Notes under the pieces: model-generated | What the model saw: the letters and a program-made list of their open reading frames with translations, nothing else | Database searches by the model: none | Told to the model about the DNA's origin: nothing | Assembly (NCBI RefSeq): GCF_012910715.1 | Contig: NZ_JABBHF010000005.1 | Location: 1-64,000, forward strand | Source: Flavivirga algicola | GTDB taxonomy: Bacteria; Bacteroidota; Bacteroidia; Flavobacteriales; Flavobacteriaceae | Reading direction: 5' to 3' | Length of the DNA stretch: 64,000 nt | Made by a program: the position numbers and the translations under genes | In this document: positions 34,211 to 42,859 of the stretch, piece by piece | Layout of the letters: every line of letters starts with the position of its first letter | Position numbering within the stretch: the stretch's first letter is position 1

Positions 34211-35566
34211 ATGAACGTACATTTTATAGCTATTGGCGGTGCTGCCATGCACAATTTAGCCTTGGCATTGCATAATAAGGGATATCAGGTAACAGGAAGT
34301 GACGATACTATTTTCGAACCTTCAAAATCACGATTGGATGCTAAAGGCTTATTGCCCGAAACCTTTGGCTGGTATCCAGAAAAGATTACTTCAGAATTAG
34401 ATGCCATTGTTTTGGGAATGCATGCTAAAGCAGACAATCCAGAACTGTTAAAAGCTCAGGAACTGGAATTGAAAATTTACAGTTATCCTGAATTTTTGTA
34501 CGAGCAATCGAAGCATAAAACCCGTGTGGTTATTGGAGGCAGCCATGGTAAGACAACCATAACGTCTATGATCTTGCACGTTATGCATTATCACGATAGA
34601 GATGTTGATTATATGGTAGGTGCTCAGTTAGAAGGTTTTGATGTGATGGTGAAGCTAACCGAAGAGAATGATTTTATTGTGTTAGAAGGTGACGAGTATT
34701 TAAGCTCTCCTATTGATAGACGCCCTAAGTTTCATTTGTATAAGCCTAATATAGCCTTGTTAAGTGGTATTGCCTGGGATCATATTAATGTATTTCCAAC
34801 TTATGATAATTATGTGGAGCAGTTTAGCATTTTTGTAGATTCTATTGTGAGTGGTGGTAGTATTAATTATAATGAAGAGGATCCAGAGGTAAAACGTGTT
34901 GTAGAAGCTTCTGCTAATACCATTCGTAAATTAGCATATCGAACACCAGTGTATTCTGTAGAAAATGGACAAACTTTGTTAGAAACACCAGAAGGTGATT
35001 TGCCTATAGAGGTATTTGGAAAACATAATTTAAATAACCTTGCAGGGGCCAAATGGATTTGTCAGCATATGGGTATTGACGAGGATGACTTTTATGAAGC
35101 CATTGCTACTTTTAAAGGTGCCAGCAAACGATTGGAAAAAATTGCTGAAAGTAAAAAAAGTGTGGCTTATAAAGATTTTGCACATTCTCCAAGTAAAGTA
35201 GAGGCTACTACTCATGCTGTTAAGGAGCAATATAAAGACCGAACTTTAGTGGCTTGTTTAGAATTACATACCTATAGCAGTTTGAATGCTGATTTTTTGA
35301 AAGAATATAAAGGAACGCTAGATGCTGCCGACGTTGCAGCCGTGTTTTATTCGCCACACGCGGTTGAGATTAAAAAGCTTGAGGAGGTAACGCATGAGCA
35401 AATAGCTAATGCTTTTCAACGTGATGATTTAATTGTTTATACCAATCCAGAAGATTTTAAAGACTTTCTGTTTTCTCAAAACTTTGATGATAAAGCTTTG
35501 TTACTTATGAGTTCGGGTAATTATGGTGGATTGGATTTTGATGCTGTTAAGGGGTTGATAAATTAG
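34211..35566 (+). CDS. mpl: UDP-MurNAc tripeptide ligase-type Mur ligase
   Basis: The 451-residue protein is a Mur ligase of the MurC/Mpl branch: an N-terminal Rossmann domain (HFIAIGGAAMHNLALAL), ATP-binding GGSHGKTTITSM, and the central DRRPKFH and SGIAWDHINVFPT region. Mpl re-attaches the recycled tripeptide L-Ala-gamma-D-Glu-meso-DAP to UDP-MurNAc. The GxGGAAM start and length fit Mpl better than MurC. A cytoplasmic enzyme of cell-wall recycling. Confidence 0.88.
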   Translation: MNVHFIAIGGAAMHNLALALHNKGYQVTGSDDTIFEPSKSRLDAKGLLPETFGWYPEKITSELDAIVLGMHAKADNPELLKAQELELKIYSYPEFLYEQSKHKTRVVIGGSHGKTTITSMILHVMHYHDRDVDYMVGAQLEGFDVMVKLTEENDFIVLEGDEYLSSPIDRRPKFHLYKPNIALLSGIAWDHINVFPTYDNYVEQFSIFVDSIVSGGSINYNEEDPEVKRVVEASANTIRKLAYRTPVYSVENGQTLLETPEGDLPIEVFGKHNLNNLAGAKWICQHMGIDEDDFYEAIATFKGASKRLEKIAESKKSVAYKDFAHSPSKVEATTHAVKEQYKDRTLVACLELHTYSSLNADFLKEYKGTLDAADVAAVFYSPHAVEIKKLEEVTHEQIANAFQRDDLIVYTNPEDFKDFLFSQNFDDKALLLMSSGNYGGLDFDAVKGLIN

Positions 35567-35638
35567 AGTGAGTTTGTATATGTTTTTGTTGAGAAGACTA
35601 TGTCATTCCCATTTCTGTAAAAGTTAACTAATTTGGAA

Positions 35639-36145
35639 TTAAGCTATAATTTCATTTTTTAGGTCAAACATGACTTTATTTTCTTTTTTCAGTACATTGG
35701 AGTAGGTTTTAAAGAATGATGGAATGTTATATTCATTTCCGTATTCAATACGTTTTTTTACTTCTTCGAATGCCAGTACTTTAATTTGACTATTGGAATT
35801 GTTAACAATTAAAATGGGCTGATTTAGTTTGTCATGCCAATAGTATTTTCCTCCATAATACCTTCTTACAACTTCAAAAATATAGGAGCCGGCTTGTGCA
35901 ATAATGTCTTCTTTCATATCAGGACTCACATGATCCTTATTATCATAAAACAAGCTCAATATATTCTCGTCTAATATTTTTAAACTTGCCTCACTGTAGT
36001 CTAATCCGTAACCAACATCTTCGTTAAAGCTTGAAATGAGCCTTTCCGAAGTGTTAATGGATTTTTCAATAAATTCTTTCTGTATTTCGTCAATTGGATT
36101 CTTGGATTGACTAAGTTTCTCTTTAAAGAAGTGAAATATTCCCAT
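35639..36145 (-). CDS. Hypothetical soluble protein (168 aa)
   Basis: I do not recognise this family. The protein has no signal peptide or membrane helix. Its middle contains AQAGSYIFEVVRRYYGGKYYWHD followed by QPILIVNN, a helix then strand in a pattern seen in several small uncharacterised families, and a C-terminal half rich in lysine and asparagine. It stands alone, convergent with mpl, with a 404-base gene-free stretch on its 5' side. Composition resembles its neighbours. Confidence 0.55.
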   Translation of the reverse strand: MGIFHFFKEKLSQSKNPIDEIQKEFIEKSINTSERLISSFNEDVGYGLDYSEASLKILDENILSLFYDNKDHVSPDMKEDIIAQAGSYIFEVVRRYYGGKYYWHDKLNQPILIVNNSNSQIKVLAFEEVKKRIEYGNEYNIPSFFKTYSNVLKKENKVMFDLKNEIIA

Positions 36146-36549
36146 AATCTTTTATTTCGTTTAACTGGTTTTTAATGAGTACAGCGTCTCGTTATATAAA
36201 AATATTTGAATACGAATCAGGTTAAGTACTAGTTATTTGATATAAAACACGAACAATGTAGTTAAATTTTCTTACAAAAACAAGATTATTATTTTTACAA
36301 ATAAGGAAATTCATTCTTAAAAAGTATAAGTGTCGTATAAGATTAGTTAATAAGCAAGGTGCTGAACATCAAATGAAAGCTACTTCTTTAAAAAACAATT
36401 CATTATTTAGGTAGAGATCCTGCATTAGATGTGTGTTAAAAGTGCATTTCAAATCTAATATTAACCATATGAACAATAAAATAAGATTTTAAGACAACCT
36501 GAAACATTTCTATTTTCTTAGGTTTACATTATTATTTAAAAAAAATATT
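36146..36549. other. Gene-free stretch before the GH16 gene (404 bases)
   Basis: Very AT-rich spacer between two divergent genes. I see no RNA gene, clear palindrome or exact TAnnTTTG box; it presumably holds the control region of the GH16 gene. Confidence 0.4.
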
Positions 36550-37716
36550 ATGATTAAGAATAAATTAATTTATAGTGTACTATTCTCATCATTGCTTTTT
36601 GCTTGTAGTAGTAACGATACCCCAGAAGATACAACACCTCCATCTATAACCTGTGTTGATGATATTAATGTTAGTATTGATGCCATAGCGAGTGATGCTG
36701 TGGTAACATACAACACGCCCGTTGGGACTGATAACGTTGAAGCTGTTACTAAGCAAACCGAAGGGCTAGCTTCTGGTGCTACTTTTCCTTTGGGAACAAC
36801 GACTAATACATTTACGGTAACAGACGGAGCAGGTAATAAGGCCTCATGTAGTTTTGATGTTATAGTAACCAGAAATGCTCCTACAGCTGATGTACCTTAT
36901 TTTATTGGTGAAGCACCTACACCAGATGGTAAAAAATGGTCAAAACTTGAAAATTTATCAGATGAGTTCGAACAAGCCGATGGTATTGATAGAACTAAAT
37001 GGCACACTGCGCCTAAAATTACCGAAGAAGGTTGGTTTTGGGAAGGCAGACCGCCAGGATTGTTTATAGAAGAATCTATTACTGTAGATGATGGTAAATT
37101 AAAAATCGAAGCCGATAAATTACCAGCTACCGTAGTACAAAATGGGAAAAGCTATGATTATACCGGGGGTATCGTTAGATCCAAAGAACAGTGCAAGGTT
37201 GGCTATTATTATGAGTGTAAAATGAGAGCTAATAAAACCTTTATGTCCTCAACATTTTGGATGATGACAGAAGAAAATGCTTGCCCTAAAAGGACCGAGT
37301 TGGATATTCAAGAATGTGTTGGGGAAATAAACCCTGATGCCCCAGCTTGGGTATCTACAGGAAAATGGGATCAAATATTCCATTCAAATGCCTTTCATAG
37401 GACCAGTTGTGCCAACGATACGGCTACTAGAAAGCAAGATGCTATAGAAACAGCTAAAAATTGGAGCGATTTCTTTGTGTATGGCTTTTGGTGGAAATCG
37501 GAAACCGAATTATGGTTTTATTTTAATGGTGAGCTTGCATATAAAATTGATAACCCTACTACAGATTTTGATATTCCTATGTATTATAACTTGGCTGTTG
37601 AGACCTATGACTGGAATCCGCCACAAACAGATGGTAAGGATATGGAAGGTCTTACTAAAGATGAGCGCTCAACTCAGTACGAATGGATAAGAACATGGAA
37701 GTTAGAAGATGAATAA
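36550..37716 (+). CDS. GH16 glycoside hydrolase lipoprotein (agarase/porphyranase-like) with HYR domain
   Basis: The 388-residue protein begins with a lipoprotein signal (LLFACSS, Cys 19), then a HYR-type immunoglobulin-like domain (about 28-108; PPSITCVDDINVSIDA, GTTTNTFTVTDGAGN). The catalytic GH16 domain follows, with WHTAPK, GWFWEGRPPGLF and the active-site motif ELDIQE at about 250-255, giving nucleophile E250 and acid/base E255. The GRPPG-type loop and DGKLKI strand resemble beta-agarases and porphyranases of marine flavobacteria. It would be anchored at the outer surface to cut red-algal galactan. No SusCD or sulfatase gene is next to it. A terminator follows. Confidence 0.82.
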   Translation: MIKNKLIYSVLFSSLLFACSSNDTPEDTTPPSITCVDDINVSIDAIASDAVVTYNTPVGTDNVEAVTKQTEGLASGATFPLGTTTNTFTVTDGAGNKASCSFDVIVTRNAPTADVPYFIGEAPTPDGKKWSKLENLSDEFEQADGIDRTKWHTAPKITEEGWFWEGRPPGLFIEESITVDDGKLKIEADKLPATVVQNGKSYDYTGGIVRSKEQCKVGYYYECKMRANKTFMSSTFWMMTEENACPKRTELDIQECVGEINPDAPAWVSTGKWDQIFHSNAFHRTSCANDTATRKQDAIETAKNWSDFFVYGFWWKSETELWFYFNGELAYKIDNPTTDFDIPMYYNLAVETYDWNPPQTDGKDMEGLTKDERSTQYEWIRTWKLEDE

Positions 37717-37770
37717 AACTAACTTATAAAAATTCTATAGAAACGCCCTGAAATAGATTAATAGCAAATT

Positions 37771-37806
37771 AAACCGTTGAAGCTTGGCTTTAACGGTTTT
37801 TTGTTT
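37771..37806 (+). terminator. Intrinsic terminator after the GH16 gene
   Basis: AAACCGTT (37771-37778) pairs with AACGGTTT (37792-37799), followed by TTTTTG. Confidence 0.75.
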
Positions 37807-37818
37807 AGAGTTTATTCG

Positions 37819-38040
37819 TTAACTTTTAAGCTCTATACAAGAAAAACCTTTTTCCTTTAATAATCGTACAATTTTTCTAGAAATAGACCGCTCACTTTCT
37901 ACCCGAAGAATCTTATCACAATCTTCCAGATCGAAATTCCACTTTAAATTAACCAATAATTCATCAAGAAAAGGTTTTAATGATTCAACTGAGTTTTTGT
38001 TGAATACATTTGTCTTAAATACTAATACATCAGTCATCAT
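37819..38040 (-). CDS. Small protein, possible HMA-like ferredoxin fold without CxxC
   Basis: This 73-residue protein has the rough pattern beta (DVLVFKTNV), helix (SVESLKPFLDELL), beta (NFDLEDCDKILRVE), helix (ISRKIVRLLKEKG), beta (CIELKS) of heavy-metal-associated domains, but lacks the metal-binding CxxC. It overlaps the DUF3817 gene by four bases and is the last gene of the TetR-linked operon. Its function is unknown; it may be a binding module for the membrane proteins beside it. Confidence 0.6.
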   Translation of the reverse strand: MMTDVLVFKTNVFNKNSVESLKPFLDELLVNLKWNFDLEDCDKILRVESERSISRKIVRLLKEKGFSCIELKS

Positions 38041-38342
38041 TTCAAGTGTTTCAGTATTTTATTATCAATATAAAAAGTTCCAAAAGGAATAAAACAAGCA
38101 ACAATAACTTTCCAGGTAGTTTCTTTAAAGCGCCATTGTTCTTCAATTCCAATGCGTAATGCATTGAAAATAAATAGTATAAATAAGGCGCCATGAATAG
38201 GTCCCATACTTTTTACCCAATTAGGGTTATGAAACATGTATTTAAGGGGAACCGCAATAAAAACTAAAAATAATAGAGATAGTCCTTCTAAAAAGCCATA
38301 AAGACGTAAACGTCCGATAGGTGTTGTAAAATATTTTTTCAT
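38037..38342 (-). CDS. DUF3817 membrane protein
   Basis: The 101-residue protein shows the DUF3817 pattern: GRLRLYGFLEGLSLLFLVFIAVPLKY, WVKSMGPIHGALFILFIFNALRIG, and a final hydrophobic helix with a FIPFGTF turn. The family consists of small three-helix membrane proteins of unknown function, often found with YdaM-like or transporter genes. It lies between a cytochrome b-like membrane protein and an HMA-like protein in one operon. Confidence 0.8.
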   Translation of the reverse strand: MKKYFTTPIGRLRLYGFLEGLSLLFLVFIAVPLKYMFHNPNWVKSMGPIHGALFILFIFNALRIGIEEQWRFKETTWKVIVACFIPFGTFYIDNKILKHLK

Positions 38343-38345
38343 GCT

Positions 38346-38810
38346 TTAAAATGGTCTTAAATAAGTTCTGACTGATAACGGTGAAAATGGCCATGGAATG
38401 GCGATGAAAATGATGACCAAGGCTATAGAAAACCAAACTAACATGGTCTTGAATTTTTCTTTATCAGTTGGTTTTCGTTTAGCTAATGCCGAACCGATGG
38501 TTAGAAAAACAATAGCGGTTAGCATTAAAAGAAGATGTACAATACCGTAAAATGTTAATTCCGAATTTTGTAACCCTACTCCAGTATCTGACCAAAAATA
38601 TGTTACAATTGGACTTTGTGTATAAAGTACGATCCCAACCATTAACTGAATGTGGGCAATGGTTGCTGTCCAGTGTCTGAAAGCATTGTCGGTTCTAGAA
38701 AAAGATCTGTTTTTTACAAACCCTGTAGACGCTCTGTATATTGTATATAGAATAAAAATTAGTACAAGCCAGCGAATAATTGAATGGCCAGTGAGTAAGT
38801 GTGAATACAT
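38346..38810 (-). CDS. Four-helix membrane protein, cytochrome b-like
   Basis: The 154-residue product has four hydrophobic helices, with histidines in LLTGHSIIRW, FRHWTATIAHIQLM and GIVHLLLM that could carry haem, as in small cytochrome b-type proteins of flavobacteria. The start at ATG 38810 is supported by a TAAATTTG box 30 bases upstream; the longer ATG start at 38864 would lie upstream of that box. First gene after the palindrome of the TetR regulon. Whether it really binds haem is not shown. Confidence 0.65.
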   Translation of the reverse strand: MYSHLLTGHSIIRWLVLIFILYTIYRASTGFVKNRSFSRTDNAFRHWTATIAHIQLMVGIVLYTQSPIVTYFWSDTGVGLQNSELTFYGIVHLLLMLTAIVFLTIGSALAKRKPTDKEKFKTMLVWFSIALVIIFIAIPWPFSPLSVRTYLRPF

Positions 38811-38839
38811 CTCGAATATTGATTTTTCTTTTCTAAGCA

Positions 38840-38847
38840 CAAATTTA
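38840..38847 (-). promoter_or_regulatory. Promoter box (TAAATTTG) of the membrane operon
   Basis: The minus-strand match to TAnnTTTG gives a leader of about 25 bases. The operator palindrome begins four bases upstream and covers the upstream promoter element. Confidence 0.55.
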
Positions 38848-38850
38848 AAA

Positions 38851-38878
38851 CAAAAACATACCAATTAGTATGTTTTTG
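38851..38878. promoter_or_regulatory. TetR-type operator palindrome
   Basis: A 28-base near-perfect inverted repeat with arms CAAAAACATAC and GTATGTTTTTG around CAATTA. Its core ATACCAATTAGTAT recurs with one change at 39484-39497, upstream of the TetR gene. It might also act as the TetR gene's terminator. Confidence 0.6.
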
Positions 38879-38887
38879 TTGAAAAAA

Positions 38888-39478
38888 TTATTTCAATGTA
38901 TTTAAGTAATTTTTAAGTTCTTTTAAATAAGGGAGGTATGCATTTTTGTTGTTTTCTAATTTTCCAAAATTTCTAATGCCCCAATAGCCAGACATAATAA
39001 ACATGGTAACTTGTTTTGCATTTACGCTTTTATTGATAAACTCACTCTTTTTTCCCTTTTCAATAATAGCAATCATTGTTTCTATCCACTCATTAGTTAG
39101 CTCATCTAATACTTTACTAAAATTAGCATGCCATGGCGTCATTTCTTGTGTAAAATTAGATGCAGGACAACCGAATTCAACTTTTAAAAATTCATTGTTC
39201 ATTAGAAGATTGTACATTAGAGTGTAAATTGAATCCAATGGATTTTTCTCCTTTTGTAAAGGCTTAACAAAACTATTGGTAAATGTTGGTTTTAAAATGT
39301 CATTAATAATGGCAAGTCCCATATCATCTTTGCTTTTAAAATGATAATAGAATGCCCCTTTTGTAACTTGGGTTGTAGCAATAATATCGTCAACGCTAGT
39401 TGTTTGGTAGCCTTTTTCATAAATTAACTCAAATGCCTTGTGTAGAATGTTCAATCTGGTTGCCTCAGCTTTTTTCAT
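38888..39478 (-). CDS. TetR/AcrR-family transcriptional regulator
   Basis: The 196-residue protein has the TetR N-terminal helix-turn-helix: ATRLNILHKAFELIYEKGYQTTSVDDIIATTQVTKGAFYYHFKSKDDM. The C-terminal half is helical and should bind an inducer. Related operator cores lie just upstream of its own start and before the cytochrome b-like gene, so it probably represses itself and the membrane operon. The start at 39478 is preferred; with the ATG four codons earlier the operator would lie partly inside the gene. Confidence 0.85.
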   Translation of the reverse strand: MKKAEATRLNILHKAFELIYEKGYQTTSVDDIIATTQVTKGAFYYHFKSKDDMGLAIINDILKPTFTNSFVKPLQKEKNPLDSIYTLMYNLLMNNEFLKVEFGCPASNFTQEMTPWHANFSKVLDELTNEWIETMIAIIEKGKKSEFINKSVNAKQVTMFIMSGYWGIRNFGKLENNKNAYLPYLKELKNYLNTLK

Positions 39479-39483
39479 AGAAG

Positions 39484-39497
39484 ATACCATTTAGTAT
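39484..39497. promoter_or_regulatory. Second TetR-type operator core
   Basis: ATACCATTTAGTAT, 13 of 14 bases identical to the core at 38858-38871, six bases upstream of the regulator's start. Consistent with autorepression. Confidence 0.5.
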
Positions 39498-39590
39498 TTT
39501 GCAAAGGAACGAAAATGTCCATGTATCCACAAGTTTTATGTGATAGGCTAAATGGTAAAGGGGAAGTTTACTGGTTTATCCTTTATCAGA

Positions 39591-40010
39591 TCACATTCGT
39601 AAAAATTGCATAACACCAGCATTTAATTGAAAGTCCAGATCTGAAATAAAATAATCAATCTCATTATTTGGAAAACAACTTTTAATCTCATCAATAGAGC
39701 TAATAGTGTCTTTATAATAATTTAAAAGTTTATGGTTGTCAGGGTTTAGGCCTTCTTGTTTACACCATATTAAAAAATCTTCAGATTCATGAAGCGTAAC
39801 TAAAGCTCTAAAAACGATAATAAAATTTAATACGGGGTTATAGTGGTTAAGGTCCTCATATTCATCCATAACATGGACCGTATAGGTCTTATTGTTTATT
39901 TTTAATAGTACGGGAATTAAATTTTTATCAATAGGGCATACTTTGCTCAACCAAGTTGTAATCCCTCTGGTAGCAATAAGATTGTGGATATTTATGATCT
40001 CAGGGTGCAT
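39591..40010 (-). CDS. Hypothetical protein (139 aa)
   Basis: I do not recognise this protein. It is soluble, with an N-terminal helix, a KINNKTYTVHVMDEYEDL strand pair, and a helical rest containing DFLIWCKQEGLNP. The C-terminus, FPNNEIDYFISDLDFQLNAGVMQFLRM, may pack as a terminal helix. It is flanked by the TetR gene and a cell-wall amidase on the same strand, with more than 60 bases on each side, so it probably has its own promoter. Confidence 0.6.
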   Translation of the reverse strand: MHPEIINIHNLIATRGITTWLSKVCPIDKNLIPVLLKINNKTYTVHVMDEYEDLNHYNPVLNFIIVFRALVTLHESEDFLIWCKQEGLNPDNHKLLNYYKDTISSIDEIKSCFPNNEIDYFISDLDFQLNAGVMQFLRM

Positions 40011-40079
40011 GATGCCTGTAATTTATAAATAAAAGCACATTGTACAAAATTACATACAAATTTTATCAATTTGTATGGT

Positions 40080-41150
40080 TTATTTCAGGTTTTTATGTGT
40101 GTCAAAATCAACTAAAAGCCCATTGAAAATCCATTTTGCCAAAGCTTTTCTGTTTTGATAATTAAGAATTCTTTTTTGGTCCTTTTTGTTTTTTATATTT
40201 CCTAATTCGATATACACCATTGGAGGGAATGTCTTTTTTATAAGGTAGAGCCCTCTGGATTTTACAGAGCCTGAGTAGATCCTATTTGGCTGGTGTTTTG
40301 CATATTTTTCTTTGAACGATTTGTGGATATGTTCTGCCAATCGTTTTCCTTTTTTACTGTTATGGTGATGATAAAAAAATACATCTATATTTTTGCTTTT
40401 ACTTCTGCTGTCAACATGAGTAACAATTAGTCTTTGATAAGCACCTTTGTGTCTTAAATATAAATTATTCACCGTTTTTGTGCGTTGGCTCAATCGTAAT
40501 TTTTGACTTTTTGAAATTGGCTTGTCTTGAAAATTAACTTCATCGTAATCTACTTCAAGAATTTTTTTGTCTCTAATACCATCATTTTTATCTTGAATAA
40601 TCATATAAACCTTTGCACCGTTGGAAATAAGTATTCGTGCTAATCTCAGGGTCACATCATAGGCATATTCGTCTTCAGAAATTAGTTTACCATTATAGGT
40701 TTCTATAGCTCCTGGGTCAGGACCACCATGTCCAGAAATTAAATAATAGATGGCTCCATTTAAAGTATTGCTTTCAAAGGGAACGTTATTATAATCTTTA
40801 CCAAAAAGTGGATTCTTGGTTTGCTTTGTTGTTGCAATGGTGTCAATAGTTTTGGGTTCAATGTTGGCGTTAGCCGGATTGATTTTAATATCGGTAATGG
40901 TATCTTTTACGATTATTGGAAGCAAGTATGCCCGACCTTTTACTAAGCCGTTGTTTTTTGTTAAATTTTCCTTATTAAGTTTAATAAAAGCTCTGTAATA
41001 TTTTGTCGGTTCTATACCATTTTTTCGGAGTATGGAATAAATACCATCACCATCAGTTGCAATTACTTTTTTTTCAATATTTTGAGCAGTAGAGAGATTA
41101 GAAATGTTTAGATATAAAAGGATAAATAAAAGTAATTTTAATATTCTCAA
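40080..41150 (-). CDS. N-acetylmuramoyl-L-alanine amidase (Amidase_3) with LysM-like domain
   Basis: The 356-residue protein starts with a signal peptide and a region around GIYSILRKNGI and VKGRAYLLPI that resembles a LysM glycan-binding domain. The amidase core has GHGGPDPG (first zinc ligand), SEDEYAYDVTLRLARIL (glutamate ligand), a histidine in VTHVDSR, and the catalytic glutamate in VYIELGN. The family cleaves the bond between MurNAc and the peptide in peptidoglycan, aiding cell separation. No in-frame ATG exists before the signal peptide and a stop lies three codons upstream, so translation starts at TTG 41150. Confidence 0.82.
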   Translation of the reverse strand: MRILKLLLFILLYLNISNLSTAQNIEKKVIATDGDGIYSILRKNGIEPTKYYRAFIKLNKENLTKNNGLVKGRAYLLPIIVKDTITDIKINPANANIEPKTIDTIATTKQTKNPLFGKDYNNVPFESNTLNGAIYYLISGHGGPDPGAIETYNGKLISEDEYAYDVTLRLARILISNGAKVYMIIQDKNDGIRDKKILEVDYDEVNFQDKPISKSQKLRLSQRTKTVNNLYLRHKGAYQRLIVTHVDSRSKSKNIDVFFYHHHNSKKGKRLAEHIHKSFKEKYAKHQPNRIYSGSVKSRGLYLIKKTFPPMVYIELGNIKNKKDQKRILNYQNRKALAKWIFNGLLVDFDTHKNLK

Positions 41151-41233
41151 TTCTGATTAATTTTAGGCCACAATCTTTTTAAGGATAAAAAAATGTTGAA
41201 CCATTTCTACTAAACAACGGCGTTTTTCCATTT

Positions 41234-41851
41234 TTATTTATTAAACTCATCTTGACTTAAAAATACCTTTCCTAAAAACTGTTCAATGCTTTCTTGATTT
41301 GCTCTAATAAGTTCTGCTCTGGCATTTTCAATATCACGGGGCTTTTTGTCTTGTGAAAGCTTGAATTTACCTTCCCAATCGGTAATCGTTATTTCGAACA
41401 TTTTAATATAATCCAGATACCCTTTCATACTTCGGTTATCAGGTTTTAAAACGTATTTGTGTTCTGGAGCTTCTAAAAAAGCAGTCATATCTATTAATGA
41501 TGCTATTAAAGAGGTCTTATTTTCAATGGCCTTGACTGTGGCTTTTAAATGAACAATAATATAATTCCAAGTTGGTAATTGGGTGGTTGAGTAAATACTT
41601 GGTGAAATATAACATTGCGGGCCAGAAAATATGATAGTAACATCATTGTCATCCTTTAATAATTCTGCTTGCGGATTAAACTTATCTATATGCCCGATAA
41701 GCTTCCCTTCATTATTATAAATTAAGGGTAAGTGGGTAATCAATGGTTGATTGTCCTTAACAGAAATCAATGTAGCCAATGGGTAAGTTTTAATCACCTC
41801 GATCATATGATTAATGTCATTATCTTGATGATGTTTTGGAGGATACTTCAA
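41234..41851 (-). CDS. PaiB-type FMN-binding split-barrel protein
   Basis: The 205-residue protein matches the PaiB family: YPLATLISVKDNQPLITHLPLIYN, GHIDKFNPQAELL, VTIIFSGPQCYISPSIYS, and PTWNYIIVHLKATV. PaiB in Bacillus was described as a negative regulator of sporulation and protease genes, though the fold is an FMN-binding split barrel, so an enzymatic role is possible. The start is a TTG codon; no in-frame ATG is nearby. It diverges from radC across 166 bases that hold a 17-base palindrome. Confidence 0.82.
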   Translation of the reverse strand: MKYPPKHHQDNDINHMIEVIKTYPLATLISVKDNQPLITHLPLIYNNEGKLIGHIDKFNPQAELLKDDNDVTIIFSGPQCYISPSIYSTTQLPTWNYIIVHLKATVKAIENKTSLIASLIDMTAFLEAPEHKYVLKPDNRSMKGYLDYIKMFEITITDWEGKFKLSQDKKPRDIENARAELIRANQESIEQFLGKVFLSQDEFNK

Positions 41852-42017
41852 AATGACTTTTAGTTTTAAATTAATGTGGGTTCTATGTATAAAATTACAA
41901 CATTTATTTATCCTCTATAATTTGTTTATAACAAATAAGAAGGAAATGTCTTACTTTAAATCTTTTTGCTTTTCTTTATGCTCGTTTAAATACGAAATAA
42001 ATTAATACCACTAACAA

Positions 42018-42716
42018 ATGCAAGAAAAACGAGCATCGTTTCCAATTAAAGACTGGTCGCAAGACGATCAACCACGCGAAAAATTACAGTATAAAGGAAG
42101 AGAAACCTTAAGCGATGCAGAGCTGGTGGCTATTTTAATAGGGTCGGGAAATAAAGATGAGAGTGCAGTTGCTTTATGTAAACGAATTTTAGCAAGTGTG
42201 GATAATAATTTAAGTGAACTAGGTAAATTATCTATTATAGAGCTCATGATGTTTAAAGGCATTGGTGAAGCCAAAGCGATTACTATTGCAGCAGCCTTAG
42301 AGTTAGGGAGACGGCGAAGAGGAGAAGAGGCCTTGGAAAAGGATAAAATAACATGTAGTAGGTCGGCTTTTGAACTTATGCAACCTAAAATAGGTGAGTT
42401 GCTACATGAAGAATTTTGGATTATTTACTTAAATAATTCCAATAAAGTCATTCAAAAGAATCAATTAAGTAAGGGAGGTATCACAGGTACTTTGGTAGAT
42501 GTCCGTTTAGTACTAAAAAATGCTTTAGAAGTTGGAGCAACAGGTTTAATTTTAGCCCATAACCATCCGTCGGGAGCTTTAAAACCTAGTGAAGCCGATA
42601 AGCAGATCACTAATAAATTAAAAAAAGCAGCCCAAAGTATAGATATAAAGGTACTAGATCACCTAATTATAACAGAAAAAGCATATTTTAGTTTCTCAGA
42701 TAAATCATTACTGTGA
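42018..42716 (+). CDS. radC: RadC-type JAB domain protein
   Basis: This 232-residue protein has an N-terminal helix-hairpin-helix region (LSIIELMMFKGIGEAKAI) and a C-terminal JAB/MPN metalloprotease-like domain with EEFWIIYLN and AHNHPSGALKPSEAD, the HxHxxxxxxxD zinc pattern intact. The name RadC is historical; its role in repair is doubtful. It stands alone with a spacer of 143 bases to the next gene. Confidence 0.93.
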   Translation: MQEKRASFPIKDWSQDDQPREKLQYKGRETLSDAELVAILIGSGNKDESAVALCKRILASVDNNLSELGKLSIIELMMFKGIGEAKAITIAAALELGRRRRGEEALEKDKITCSRSAFELMQPKIGELLHEEFWIIYLNNSNKVIQKNQLSKGGITGTLVDVRLVLKNALEVGATGLILAHNHPSGALKPSEADKQITNKLKKAAQSIDIKVLDHLIITEKAYFSFSDKSLL

Positions 42717-42859
42717 AATTAACGAAAAATAAATTTTAAAATCTAAGGCTAAAATCAATGTGGTTAGCTTGGAATTTGATATTTATAAAAATTAATGGAT
42801 CTTGTAAAGTACACTTTAGACTACTTACTGCTAACGATTGAAAACTGCTTACTAAGAAA

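Noticed and set aside
36550-37716. Full algal polysaccharide utilisation locus around the GH16 gene
   Set aside because: Neighbours are unrelated and the only SusCD pair is about 13 kb away on the other side of housekeeping genes.
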